From positions 68,283 to 132,282 of the forward strand of contig JBGSOQ010000062.1 of assembly GCA_041739035.1 (NCBI GenBank): a stretch of DNA of 64,000 nt. Reading direction: 5' to 3'. A program made the translations under genes and the position numbers. Origin of the DNA: XYD12-FULL-36-8 sp041739035 (lineage in GTDB: Bacteria > Bacteroidota > Ignavibacteria > Ignavibacteriales > Ignavibacteriaceae). Below the pieces are notes generated by a model, which saw nothing but the letters and a program-made list of their open reading frames with translations, was not told where the DNA came from and did no database searches. Shown here piece by piece: positions 1-8,885 of the stretch (the stretch's first letter is position 1; each line of letters starts with the position of its first letter).

Positions 1-536
1 TGTGCAATACAAAACGGAAGAATATTTATACTTAATAAAACAATGTACAAAAGTTTTATCATCAAGAAGCCTAACTAATACTTATAAGGATTGTCTTTCA
101 CTCAACTATTGGGCAATTCCTGCTTTTACTTATCCTAAAATTTTCCGTAGTCATAAATCCATAGTGGCAGTCCCCCGCTGGTAAAGCGGTTTAAAGGAGT
201 ATTTAGAGTAGAGTAGCATAATGTTAAAATCAATGCAGTTGCAAATTAAGATAAAATTAATAGAGCTTCAATCTTTTTTTAGTAAAATAATACTACTTAG
301 TTGGCAAGCATTATTCAGTTAACTAATTCGTCGTGGTTAATCCTTAAAAATGTATTTCTTTATTGTAGGGATCGGACTCCTTATCCGATCCGCATGTAAA
401 ATAAAGCACACGGAAAGAACCGGAGTTCGTTCCCTACAAAACACATTTTTATTCTTAAACCATTTACATAATTTGCAAATGTAAAAAATCATCTTAAGAC
501 AATTTTTAATAAATATCATCACCAGAGTAAAAAGTA
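1..536. other. Left-edge non-coding stretch
   Basis: AT-rich sequence in which I see no convincing gene. The only open frame, at the extreme left edge, starts with GTG, has no ribosome-binding site and has no recognisable protein character. The one structured element is the 77-bp inverted-repeat unit at 363-439. The last ~90 bases lead into the lipoprotein gene at 537. Confidence 0.5.
363..439. repeat. 77-bp MITE/REP-like element with terminal inverted repeats
   Basis: The left end reads TTGTAGGGATCGGACTCC and the right end is its near-perfect reverse complement (GGAGTTCGTTCCCTACAA, two mismatches). Inside the left end is a second palindrome, GGATCGGA - 7-nt loop - TCCGATCC. The unit has no coding capacity. 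Outer inverted ends plus an inner hairpin suggest a non-autonomous mobile repeat or REP-like sequence. Only one copy lies in this window, so the mobile interpretation is inferred from structure. Confidence 0.6.
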
Positions 537-938
537 ATGAAAATTAAGAGAATTCTTTTATCATTTACCATATTAATTTTATTAAATGCATGTGATCTTA
601 ATGAAGGCCCAACATTGTTTTATCGTCATATCGTAACACTCGAAACAAATCTTGATAGTTTACACTACAATAAGACTTATCTTAATTCAACAACGGTATA
701 CCCTTATACTATAATTAATCTCTATGAACCAATTGATCTCAGTGTTTATATAACATTATATCCGGTTCCTGATACTGGTCAAATACATTTTAGTATGTAC
801 AGAGGAGAAGGTCATGGTGATATACCAAGCACAAGTTTTATAGATTCATTAACTATTTACACTCCTATTGACACAACAATGGTTGTTTTTCGTTCAGGTG
901 GAGGAATAGACTCTATAATAATCAATCCAGACATTTAA
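537..938 (+). CDS. Small hypothetical lipoprotein
   Basis: A 133-residue protein. Its N-terminus is a lipoprotein signal: MKIKR, a hydrophobic run, then LLNAC with the lipid-carrying cysteine at residue 19, so it should be anchored in a membrane facing the periplasm or cell surface. The mature part is rich in Tyr, Thr and Ile with alternating polar and hydrophobic residues, as in a small beta-sandwich, but I recognise no family. It stands alone, about 360 bp before the sugar-utilisation operon on the same strand. It may be a strain-specific surface protein. Confidence 0.6.
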   Translation: MKIKRILLSFTILILLNACDLNEGPTLFYRHIVTLETNLDSLHYNKTYLNSTTVYPYTIINLYEPIDLSVYITLYPVPDTGQIHFSMYRGEGHGDIPSTSFIDSLTIYTPIDTTMVVFRSGGGIDSIIINPDI

Positions 939-1294
939 TAAAGGTTGCATTCCATCTGTAGTTATTTAAACACCGTGATAACAAGTTTAACGGAATTCAT
1001 TTCCTTTCAAATCCAATCAACCTCATTCTCCCACTACTCTTTGCAAGCTTAAAACTCTCAAAATCATTCCTCACAATCGCACTACTTCTGCTGCTTATCA
1101 ATTTAATAAGCATTATTTATTAAAATAATAAGAGAATAAATGCAGCTATTCAAAAAATCTCGTTAGATACACAAGAGAGCAGGTTTAAAAATTAAATATT
1201 GGGCATAATAATTGGATAAGTTTAATGTTTTCAAACAGTAATTGAAGTGTCGGTTTTTACTAACAATATATTTAAACAATTCACGGAGTAACTG
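939..1294. other. Intergenic region upstream of the beta-glucan operon
   Basis: A 356-bp gap. It holds an AT-rich patch of short overlapping inverted repeats around 1093-1150 (CTTATCAATTTAATAAG and a GCATT...AATGC pair), a 38-codon open frame on the minus strand (997-1113) that could be a gene remnant, a possible promoter near 1242-1274, and a GGAG ribosome-binding site 7 bases before the transporter start at 1295. Confidence 0.5.
1242..1274 (+). promoter_or_regulatory. Possible Bacteroidota-type promoter of the beta-glucan operon
   Basis: TTG at 1242-1244 and TATATTTA at 1267-1274 are separated by 22 bases. This resembles the Bacteroidota consensus TTTG-N19-21-TAnnTTTG, with a slightly long spacer and one mismatch in the -7 box. 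It lies just upstream of the GGAG/ATG of the first operon gene. The region is AT-rich, so chance matches are possible. Confidence 0.3.
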
Positions 1295-2794
1295 ATGGCG
1301 GTTTCATCTCCTTCAACAACAAATGTAACATCTGCAAGCGGCGGTAATAATAATTACGGGCCTGCATTAATTGTTCTGACTTCTTTGTTTTTTATGTGGG
1401 GCTTTATCACCTGCTTAAATGATATTCTGATTCCGCATTTAAAAGCAGTATTTGAGTTGAACTACACACAGGTAATGCTTGTGCAATTTACATTTTTTAC
1501 TGCCTATGCAATCGTATCGCTTCCTTCCGGTATGCTGGTTGAAAAGATTGGTTATAAAACCGGTATAATTTTAGGATTATTAATAGCCGCAACAGGAACA
1601 GCTTTATTTTACCCTGCTGCAGGTTACCGTTCTTACGAAATATTTCTTTTAGCTCTTTTCGTTCTTGCCTCGGGAATAACACTTTTACAAGTTGCCGCAA
1701 ATCCTTACGTAGCAATTTTAGGAAAACCGGAAACAGCATCAAGCAGATTAAATCTTTCACAAGCTTTCAATTCACTCGGAACAACTATCGCTCCAATTTT
1801 TGGATCAATACTCATACTTTCAATGGCTGTTAAAGGCGCAGATGAATTAGCTAAAATGAGTATGACTGATGTTGAGGCTTATAAACTTATTGAAGCAAGT
1901 TCGGTGCAAACTCCATATTTAATTCTTACAGGAATGCTTGTAGCAATTGCAATAATGTTTTCGCTCTTCAAACTTCCAAAAATTGAAGCCGCAACTCAAT
2001 CATCAAGTGAAGCCAATGGAGTAAGCGGTGATAATAGTCATAAAAGTGCATGGGCATATAAACATTTGGTTTTAGGTGCGGTTGCAATTTTTGTTTATGT
2101 AGGTGGTGAAGTTGCTATCGGAAGTTTTTTAGTTAATTACTTTAAAGAATTAGTTAATATGCCGGAAGCTGAAGCCGGAACTTATGTTGCTCTTTATTGG
2201 GGCGGTGCTATGATTGGAAGATTCTTCGGTTCAATAACACTTTCAGGAATGACAGATTCAAAAAAGAAAAATATTTATGCGGCACTTGTTTTTGTTTTAG
2301 CTTTGGTACTTGCACTTTATGTAACAAAAGAATATCAGAACCTTGCAACATTTACTCTATCAGGTATGGGTAAAACTTTAACTTTTCTTGCATTAGTAGC
2401 TGTTAACTTTATTGCATTCAATCTTGGTAAACAAAAACCGGGTAGAACTTTAGCAATACTTGCATTTACTGCGGCATCACTTGTTGTTATTTCTATGTTA
2501 ACAAACGGTCAGTTTGCAATGTGGAGTATTTTGGCTGTCGGATTATTTAACTCAATTATGTTCCCAACAATTTTTACTCTTGCAATTGCCGGATTAGGAA
2601 AACACACGGGACAGGGATCAGGAATACTTTGTACAGCAATAGTTGGCGGTGCAATTATTCCTTTACTTCAGGGTTTATTAGCAGATAATATTGGTATTCA
2701 TCATGCTTTCATTTTGCCTGTATTATGTTATATGTATATAGCATTCTATGGGATGAAAGGTCATATTCCATCTTTTAAAACTGCTAAGGCATGA
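1295..2794 (+). CDS. FHS-family MFS sugar transporter (GluP/FucP-like)
   Basis: A 499-residue polytopic membrane protein of the major facilitator superfamily, resembling the fucose/glucose/galactose:H+ symporters (FHS family). Family marks include FFMWGFITCLNDILIPHLK in the first membrane segment, the LPSGMLVEKIGYKTG loop and the VAANPYVAILG motif near residue 135. It is longer than typical members (~410-440) because of an extra hydrophobic stretch around residues 350-400 with LAxLAF-type segments. It is the first gene of the beta-glucan operon and its stop overlaps the kinase start (ATGA), so the two are probably translationally coupled. The inferred role is import of glucose or related monosaccharide across the inner membrane. 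GGAG precedes the chosen ATG. Confidence 0.88.
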   Translation: MAVSSPSTTNVTSASGGNNNYGPALIVLTSLFFMWGFITCLNDILIPHLKAVFELNYTQVMLVQFTFFTAYAIVSLPSGMLVEKIGYKTGIILGLLIAATGTALFYPAAGYRSYEIFLLALFVLASGITLLQVAANPYVAILGKPETASSRLNLSQAFNSLGTTIAPIFGSILILSMAVKGADELAKMSMTDVEAYKLIEASSVQTPYLILTGMLVAIAIMFSLFKLPKIEAATQSSSEANGVSGDNSHKSAWAYKHLVLGAVAIFVYVGGEVAIGSFLVNYFKELVNMPEAEAGTYVALYWGGAMIGRFFGSITLSGMTDSKKKNIYAALVFVLALVLALYVTKEYQNLATFTLSGMGKTLTFLALVAVNFIAFNLGKQKPGRTLAILAFTAASLVVISMLTNGQFAMWSILAVGLFNSIMFPTIFTLAIAGLGKHTGQGSGILCTAIVGGAIIPLLQGLLADNIGIHHAFILPVLCYMYIAFYGMKGHIPSFKTAKA

Positions 2795-3777
2795 TTGAAA
2801 TGAAAACTGAAGTAGCATTAGGTATTGATGTCGGCGGTACAAACACTGCGTTTGGTTTTGTAGATGTAAACGGAAATTGCATTGCAGATTCATCGATACT
2901 AACAAAAGCACACAACAGTGCGGCTGATCTTTTTGCAAGGCTGCATCCTGAAATTGAAAAAATATATAATTCCACTTCTGATAGATGTATTCTAAAAGGA
3001 ATAGGCGTTGGCGCACCGAATGCAAATTATTATCGCGGTACAGTGGAAAATCCGCCAAACTTAAAATGGGGAGTTGTAAATGTTGTTGAGATCTTAAGAC
3101 AATATTATGATGTTCCCGTTACGATTACAAATGATGCAAATGCATCTGCAATTGGTGAGATGCTTTTTGGCGCTGCAAAAGGAATGAAAGATTTTATTGT
3201 GATAACACTCGGTACCGGTTTAGGCAGCGGAGTTGTTGTTGATGGAAAGTTGGTTTACGGGTCAGATGGATTTGCAGGAGAAATCGGCCACACTGTTTAT
3301 GATCCAAATGGCAGACAATGCGGATGCGGCAGAAAAGGTTGTTTGGAAACTTATGCTTCTGCAACAGGAATCAAACGCACGGTTATGGAATTACTTGCAA
3401 ACTCAAACGAAGACAGCGCACTTAGAAATATTAGTTACAACGATCTTGAATCTAAAATGATTTATACATCTGCACTTGCAGGTGATAAAGTTGCAAAAGA
3501 TGCTTTTGAGTTTACAGGAAAAGTCCTCGGTTTAAAACTCGCTGATGCTGTTGCAGTTACAAGTCCTGAAGCAATTATTTTGTTTGGTGGATTAGCACTT
3601 GCAGGTGATATGATAATCGCTCCGACAAAAAGATCTATGGAAGAAAATTTATTCCATGTGTTTCAGAATAAAGTAAAAATTCTTCCTTCAGGTTTACCTG
3701 AAGGAAACAGTGCTGTACTTGGAGCCGCAGCATTAATATGGAATGAGATGATAAAACTTGAAGAAATTTCAACTTGA
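2791..3777 (+). CDS. ROK-family sugar kinase (probable glucokinase)
   Basis: A 328-residue cytoplasmic kinase of the ROK family, expected to make glucose-6-phosphate from glucose and ATP. Visible motifs: phosphate-binding GIDVGGTNTAFGF (residues 11-23), the catalytic Asp in NDAN (114-117), the ATP-binding LGTGLGSGVVVDG (140-152), EIGH (164-167) and the zinc-binding CGCGRKGC (177-184). All expected residues are present and the length is normal. The start ATG shares bases with the transporter stop, and the next gene begins 13 bp after its stop. A nearby second Met (residue 4) is an alternative start. Its position between importer and glucosidases supports glucose as substrate, though other hexoses are possible. 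Confidence 0.9.
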   Translation: MIEMKTEVALGIDVGGTNTAFGFVDVNGNCIADSSILTKAHNSAADLFARLHPEIEKIYNSTSDRCILKGIGVGAPNANYYRGTVENPPNLKWGVVNVVEILRQYYDVPVTITNDANASAIGEMLFGAAKGMKDFIVITLGTGLGSGVVVDGKLVYGSDGFAGEIGHTVYDPNGRQCGCGRKGCLETYASATGIKRTVMELLANSNEDSALRNISYNDLESKMIYTSALAGDKVAKDAFEFTGKVLGLKLADAVAVTSPEAIILFGGLALAGDMIIAPTKRSMEENLFHVFQNKVKILPSGLPEGNSAVLGAAALIWNEMIKLEEIST

Positions 3778-3790
3778 TGGTTATAAAGTT

Positions 3791-5602
3791 ATGATCAGTC
3801 TACTTAACAAGGCATACTTCTTCGTTCTACTAATAAGCATTTTATTATTGTTTGGATGCAAGGAAAATGTTAGCAGTCCCGATGATAATATTCCAGATAT
3901 TCCTGCTCGTGTTGAACAACTTCTCGCACAGATGTCGCTTGAAGAAAAAATCGGGCAGATGACACAGGCAGAACGCGGTGCCTTGCAAAACATTACCGAT
4001 ATAAAAACATATTTTCTTGGTTCGCTGCTTAGTGGCGGCGGCTCTGCGCCATCAACAAATTCTGCTCAAGCCTGGGCGGATATGTATGACTACTTTCAAA
4101 ACTTTGCACTTCAGACAAGATTAAAAATTCCGCTTATATATGGTATTGATGCAGTGCATGGACACAACAACGTCTTTGGTGCAACTATCTTTCCACATAA
4201 TATTGGATTAGGCTGTACAAGAAATCCGCAGCTTATTGAACAAGCTGCAAGAGTTACTGCTGAAGAAGTTTCTGGAACAGGAATAGATTGGACATTTGCA
4301 CCCTGCATTGCAACTGTAAGAGATGAACGCTGGGGAAGAACTTACGAAGGATTTGGTGAGACACCTGAATTATCTATTTCAATGGCACAAGCTATGGTTC
4401 GCGGTTATCAGGGAACGAGTTTGTCGGATTACGGAAATATTCTTTCTTGTGCAAAACATTTTCTTGGTGATGGTGGAACACAAGGAGGCGATGATCAGGG
4501 TAATGTAGTTGCGGATGAACAAACTATTAGACAGTTGCATATGCAAGGATTTATTTCTGCTATCAACGCCGGAGTAAAATCCATAATGGTTTCTTACAGC
4601 AGTATTAATGGACAGAAAATGCACGGCAGCAGATACTGGATTACAGATGTTTTAAAAGATGAATTGGGGTTTAAAGGATTTGTTGTTTCTGATTGGCAAG
4701 GAATTGATCAACTACCCGGTGATTATAAGAGTGATATTCAAAATTCTATAAATGCGGGTGTTGATATGGTAATGGTCCCGAATAATTTTATAGAGTTTAT
4801 TCAATTTCTAAAAGAACTGGTTAATGAAAATAGAATTTCAATTGAACGCATTGATGATGCAGTAAGAAGAATCCTAACTGTAAAATTTGAACTAGGACTT
4901 TTTGAAAAACCGTTCACTGATAGAAGTTTAACACCAACTGTTGGTTCTGCAGCGCACAGGACCGTTTCAAGACAATGTGTTAGAGAATCATTAGTGCTTC
5001 TTAAAAATCAGAATAATTTTTTACCACTCTCCAAAAATATAAATCATATACTTGTTGCAGGAAAAAATGGACTTGATATTGGTAATCAATGCGGAGGATG
5101 GACAATTAGCTGGCAAGGAAGTAGTGGAGATATAACTAGCGGAACCACAGTCTATCAGGGAATAAAAAACTCGGTTCCAGGTTCAACTACCGTTAGTTAT
5201 TCATTTAATGGAAGCAGTACGCAAGGTGCTGATGTTGCCGTTGTAGTGGTTGGAGAAACACCTTATGCAGAAGGAAATGGCGATAGAACCGATCTTTCCT
5301 TATCCTCTGAAGATATTACTACAATTAATAATATCAAAAATGCCGGAATACCTTATGTGATTATTTTAATCTCCGGCAGACCGATGATTATTACAAATGA
5401 ACTTGCTGATTGTAATGCTTTTGTTGCAGCATGGCTCCCCGGAACTGAAGGACAAGGAATTGCAGATGTACTTTTTGGTGATTATAATTTTACAGGTAAG
5501 TTATCACATAGTTGGCCAAGAAGCATGAATCAAATTCCTATAAACTACGGTGATACAAATTACGATCCACTTTTTCCTTATGGATTTGGATTATCATATT
5601 AA
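3791..5602 (+). CDS. GH3 beta-glucosidase lipoprotein, ending at the FGLSY motif
   Basis: A 603-residue glycoside hydrolase family 3 enzyme, expected to release glucose from the non-reducing ends of beta-glucan oligosaccharides. I chose the ATG at 3791 because it starts directly with a lipoprotein signal (MISLLNKAYFF... LLLFGC, Cys23). The upstream in-frame ATG at 3758 would overlap the kinase gene and add 11 polar residues. Visible features: KHFLGDGGT (about 222-230), the RDERWGR motif, and the nucleophile Asp in GFVVSDW (D301). The protein stops right after FPYGFGLSY, so it has the barrel and the second alpha/beta domain but not the C-terminal fibronectin-like domain seen in the next gene. 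This is a two-domain architecture like plant and marine exo-glucanases. Confidence 0.92.
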   Translation: MISLLNKAYFFVLLISILLLFGCKENVSSPDDNIPDIPARVEQLLAQMSLEEKIGQMTQAERGALQNITDIKTYFLGSLLSGGGSAPSTNSAQAWADMYDYFQNFALQTRLKIPLIYGIDAVHGHNNVFGATIFPHNIGLGCTRNPQLIEQAARVTAEEVSGTGIDWTFAPCIATVRDERWGRTYEGFGETPELSISMAQAMVRGYQGTSLSDYGNILSCAKHFLGDGGTQGGDDQGNVVADEQTIRQLHMQGFISAINAGVKSIMVSYSSINGQKMHGSRYWITDVLKDELGFKGFVVSDWQGIDQLPGDYKSDIQNSINAGVDMVMVPNNFIEFIQFLKELVNENRISIERIDDAVRRILTVKFELGLFEKPFTDRSLTPTVGSAAHRTVSRQCVRESLVLLKNQNNFLPLSKNINHILVAGKNGLDIGNQCGGWTISWQGSSGDITSGTTVYQGIKNSVPGSTTVSYSFNGSSTQGADVAVVVVGETPYAEGNGDRTDLSLSSEDITTINNIKNAGIPYVIILISGRPMIITNELADCNAFVAAWLPGTEGQGIADVLFGDYNFTGKLSHSWPRSMNQIPINYGDTNYDPLFPYGFGLSY

Positions 5603-5630
5603 ATTATAGTTGTAATACAAAGAAAATAAA

Positions 5631-7868
5631 ATGAAAAAATATTTTATCTTTATACTTAGTCTAATTGTAATTGCACTAAGCGGTTTTGTAAACTCCCCCG
5701 TTCAGAATTCAGATGAAGATAGAATTTCTATAAGAGTTGATTCTGTTCTTGCTTTAATGACGCTTAATGAAAAGATCGGACAACTAAATCAACTATCCTA
5801 CGGAATTGGCTGGGGGCCAACTGTTAAGGTCGCTGTTCCCGATGAATATAAGCAGCAAATACGTGAAGGAAAAATTGGTTCTTTCTTAAATGCAATCGGT
5901 GCAGAGTTTACTTATGAGTTGCAGAAAGTTGCAACACAGGAATCAAGATTAAAAATTCCATTAATATTTGGATTGGATGTTATTCACGGTTTCAAAACAA
6001 CCTTCCCTATTCCATTAGGGGAAGCCGCAACATGGCAGCCTGAATTAATTGAAATGTCTGCACACTACCAGGCAATTGAAGCAGCATCAGCAGGAATTCA
6101 TTGGACATTTTCTCCGATGGTTGATATAGCACGCGACCCACGCTGGGGTAGAATTATGGAAGGCAGCGGTGAAGATCCTTACTTAGGTTCGGTAATGGCT
6201 GCAGCAAGAGTAAGAGGATATCAAGGAAATCTTTCAGATCTAAACATTGTAGCTTGTGTAAAACACTATGCTGCTTATGGTGGTGCCGAAGGTGGAAGAG
6301 ATTATAACACAGTGGATATTTCAGAAAGAACTTTCAGAGATATTTATTTGCCGCCATTCAATGCGGGTGTTGAAGCAGGCGCTCACACTTTGATGGCTTC
6401 TTTTAACGAGATTGGCGGAATACCCGCATCCGGAAGTAAATATTTGTTAACCGATATATTAAGAGATGAATGGAATTTTAAAGGATTTGTTGTTAGCGAT
6501 TGGAATTCAGTTGGACAACTTGTTGCCCATGGTTTTGCCTCGGATCTTAAACACGCAGCTGAAATTTCGCTAAATGCAGGTCTTGATATGGATATGGAAT
6601 CAAGATCATATATAACTCATCTTAAAGAACTTGTAGATGAGGGGAAAGTTAAAGAATCTGTAATCGATGAATCTGTAAGAAGAATTCTCAGAATAAAATT
6701 TATGCTTGGCTTATTCGACGATCCATTCCTTTACTGCAGTAAAGAGCGTGAGCAAAAAAACATAATGACAGACGAAATTAAAAACGCATCACTTGATGTT
6801 GCAAAGCGTTCTTTCGTCTTATTAAAAAACGAAGATAACATTCTACCGCTAAAAAAAGATTATGAAAAGATTGCTGTTATTGGTCCGCTAGCAAATTCAA
6901 AACTGGATCCCTTAGGTGAGTGGAATGCCCAAGGGATTGCAGAAGATGTTACATCAGTTTTGGAAGGATTAAAAAAATACATTGGTGATAAATCCGAAAT
7001 ACTTTACGCAGAAGGATGCGAAATTACAGATCCCTCAAAAGATGGGTTTGAAGAAGCTATCGATAAAGCAGAAAATTCAGATGTGATTATCCTATGTGTG
7101 GGCGAAAGCAGAAGTATGAGTGGTGAGGCTCATAATCGTTCGTCTCTTGATTTACCAGGAGTTCAGGAAGATCTTGCTAAGGAATTGTTTAAAACGGGTA
7201 AACCAATTATTGCAGTATTAATGAACGGAAGACCATTATCTGTTAACTGGCTGGATGAAAATGCTGATGCGATTTTAGAGACCTGGTTTGCAGGAACAAT
7301 GACCGGTGATGCAGTTGCTCAGGTTTTATTTGGGGATTACAATCCATCTGGAAAACTACCCGTTACATTTCCAAGAACAGTTGGGCAGGTACCGGTTTAC
7401 TATAATCATAAAAATACAGGAAGACCCGGAGATTATAAAGATCGCTTCACCTCAAAATATATTGATCTTCCGTTAACTCCGCTTTATTACTTTGGGTACG
7501 GATTAAGTTATACTTCTTTTGAGTATAGTGATGTAACTTTAAGTACAGATAAATTAACCGATAAAGATTCAATGGTCGTATCAGTAAAAGTTAAGAATAC
7601 CGGCGATTATGATGGTGAAGAAGTTGTGCAATTATATATTCAGGATTTAGTTGGAAGCGTTACCCGCCCGGTTAAAGAATTAAAAGGATTTAAAAAAGTA
7701 ATGCTCAAACAGGATGAAGAAAAAAAAGTAAGCTTCACAATAAAGGAAAAGGATTTAAGATTTACAGCTGCAGATATGAAGTTTAAATCAGAACCGGGAT
7801 TGTTTAAAGTTTATGTGGGAACAAATTCAGTAGATGTTTCAGAAAACAAATTTGAGCTGGTTGAATAA
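5631..7868 (+). CDS. GH3 beta-glucosidase, BglX-like, periplasmic
   Basis: A 745-residue three-domain GH3 enzyme. A signal peptide (MKKYFIFILSLIVIALSGF) exports it. The first domain carries RDPRWGR (168-174), KHYAAYGGAEGGRDYN (211-226) and the nucleophile Asp in FVVSDWNS (D290). The second domain contains the region around VLLKNEDNILPL, and the protein ends in a fibronectin-like domain after YYFGYGLSYTSFEY. Length and order match periplasmic BglX-type beta-glucosidases. It follows the first GH3 by 28 bp and is presumably cotranscribed. The pair is divergent in sequence and architecture, which suggests different linkage or chain-length preferences rather than a recent duplication. Confidence 0.93.
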   Translation: MKKYFIFILSLIVIALSGFVNSPVQNSDEDRISIRVDSVLALMTLNEKIGQLNQLSYGIGWGPTVKVAVPDEYKQQIREGKIGSFLNAIGAEFTYELQKVATQESRLKIPLIFGLDVIHGFKTTFPIPLGEAATWQPELIEMSAHYQAIEAASAGIHWTFSPMVDIARDPRWGRIMEGSGEDPYLGSVMAAARVRGYQGNLSDLNIVACVKHYAAYGGAEGGRDYNTVDISERTFRDIYLPPFNAGVEAGAHTLMASFNEIGGIPASGSKYLLTDILRDEWNFKGFVVSDWNSVGQLVAHGFASDLKHAAEISLNAGLDMDMESRSYITHLKELVDEGKVKESVIDESVRRILRIKFMLGLFDDPFLYCSKEREQKNIMTDEIKNASLDVAKRSFVLLKNEDNILPLKKDYEKIAVIGPLANSKLDPLGEWNAQGIAEDVTSVLEGLKKYIGDKSEILYAEGCEITDPSKDGFEEAIDKAENSDVIILCVGESRSMSGEAHNRSSLDLPGVQEDLAKELFKTGKPIIAVLMNGRPLSVNWLDENADAILETWFAGTMTGDAVAQVLFGDYNPSGKLPVTFPRTVGQVPVYYNHKNTGRPGDYKDRFTSKYIDLPLTPLYYFGYGLSYTSFEYSDVTLSTDKLTDKDSMVVSVKVKNTGDYDGEEVVQLYIQDLVGSVTRPVKELKGFKKVMLKQDEEKKVSFTIKEKDLRFTAADMKFKSEPGLFKVYVGTNSVDVSENKFELVE

Positions 7869-7878
7869 TAAAAAGACT

Positions 7879-7967
7879 GTCATTGAGAGGATTCCTCGAC
7901 GAATCAATCTTTTAACGGTTTTAGATTGCTTCACTCGACTCCGCCGTGGCGGATCGTTCGCAGTGAA
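7879..7967. repeat. Degenerate GTCATTGAGAGG-type palindromic repeat in the operon
   Basis: The element starts GTCATTGAGAGGATTCCTCG and ends TTCGCAGTGA. Its arms GAATCAATCT and AGATTGCTTC pair around a short loop. A separate perfect palindrome, TCCGCC-GT-GGCGGA, interrupts the right half. It fills the only large gap (117 bp) in the glycosidase operon and could form a hairpin in the mRNA between the second GH3 and the GH16 gene. Confidence 0.6.
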
Positions 7968-7985
7968 TTAAACAAAAGGTAAAAT

Positions 7986-8825
7986 ATGAAAAGAAAATTA
8001 ATATCGTTAATAATAATATTACAATTTGTTATCATCTCAATTTCATTTGCAAGCTGCAGCAAAGATGATTCTACAACAGCACCAACGGATCAGATTCCGG
8101 AAATTCCCGGATATACATTAGTCTGGAATGATGAGTTTGACGGTCAGTACATAAATCCGAATAAATGGTCGTGGGAAATAAACGGTGATGGCGGCGGAAA
8201 TAATGAATTACAATACTATACCGGTTTGCCGACCAATTCATTTATTGAAAATGGAAAGCTTGTTATAAAAGCAATAAAAGAAGATTATCAGGGTAATGAA
8301 TATACTTCAGCTAGATTGCGAACATTAAACAAAGGTGATTGGCTTTACGGACGAATTGAAGTATCAGCAAAAGTTCCAACCGGCAGAGGAACCTGGCCGG
8401 CTATCTGGATGCTTTCATCAGACTGGAGTTATGGAGGCTGGCCGGAAAGCGGTGAAATTGATATTATGGAACATGTAGGATATAATCCAAATGTAATTCA
8501 CGGTTCTATTCATACAGAAGACTATAACCATATTCTTGGAACCCAAAAAAGTGCGACACTAAACATTCCAAATGCAACTACAACATTTCATACTTATGCA
8601 ATTGAATGGTTTGCAGATCGTATTGATTTTTATATTGATCAGTACAAGTATTTTACTTTTAATAATGAAAATTCCGGCTGGCAAAAATGGCCGTTCAATA
8701 AAAGATTTCATCTGATACTTAATGTGGCAGTCGGTGGAAATTGGGGTGGTGTGCAGGGAATTGATGATAATGCATTCCCGGCTCAGATGGAAGTTGAATT
8801 TGTAAGAGTTTACAAGAAAATTTAA
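7986..8825 (+). CDS. GH16 laminarinase-like endo-beta-1,3-glucanase lipoprotein
   Basis: A 279-residue GH16 enzyme, predicted to cut internal beta-1,3 (or mixed-linkage) glucan bonds. The catalytic signature GEIDIMEHVG is at residues 156-165 (E157 nucleophile, D159, E162 acid/base). The extra Met in the ExDxxE core is typical of laminarinases and lichenase-type GH16 enzymes rather than of carrageenases. Other family marks are FDGQYINPNKW near residue 51 and the ending MEVEFVRVYKKI. The N-terminus has a hydrophobic segment followed by SFASCSKDD, a Bacteroidota-style lipoprotein signal (Cys24), so the enzyme is probably membrane-anchored. It supports the idea that the whole operon targets laminarin or a similar beta-glucan. 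Confidence 0.92.
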   Translation: MKRKLISLIIILQFVIISISFASCSKDDSTTAPTDQIPEIPGYTLVWNDEFDGQYINPNKWSWEINGDGGGNNELQYYTGLPTNSFIENGKLVIKAIKEDYQGNEYTSARLRTLNKGDWLYGRIEVSAKVPTGRGTWPAIWMLSSDWSYGGWPESGEIDIMEHVGYNPNVIHGSIHTEDYNHILGTQKSATLNIPNATTTFHTYAIEWFADRIDFYIDQYKYFTFNNENSGWQKWPFNKRFHLILNVAVGGNWGGVQGIDDNAFPAQMEVEFVRVYKKI

Positions 8826-8885
8826 TTATGAAATTCCAAAATGACACTTCAATCAAGGGATCGGTTTATTAACATAGGTGAACCA

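Noticed and set aside
2..184. 60-residue open frame at the left edge
   Set aside because: GTG start without a ribosome-binding site, no protein-like pattern and no neighbour support.
337..522. 61-residue minus-strand frame
   Set aside because: It runs across the 77-bp inverted-repeat element and is explained by it.
997..1113. 38-codon minus-strand frame (MLIKLISSRSSAIVRND...)
   Set aside because: It has a fairly protein-like composition and could be the remnant of a gene, but it is short, lies in a repeat-rich gap and I recognise no family.
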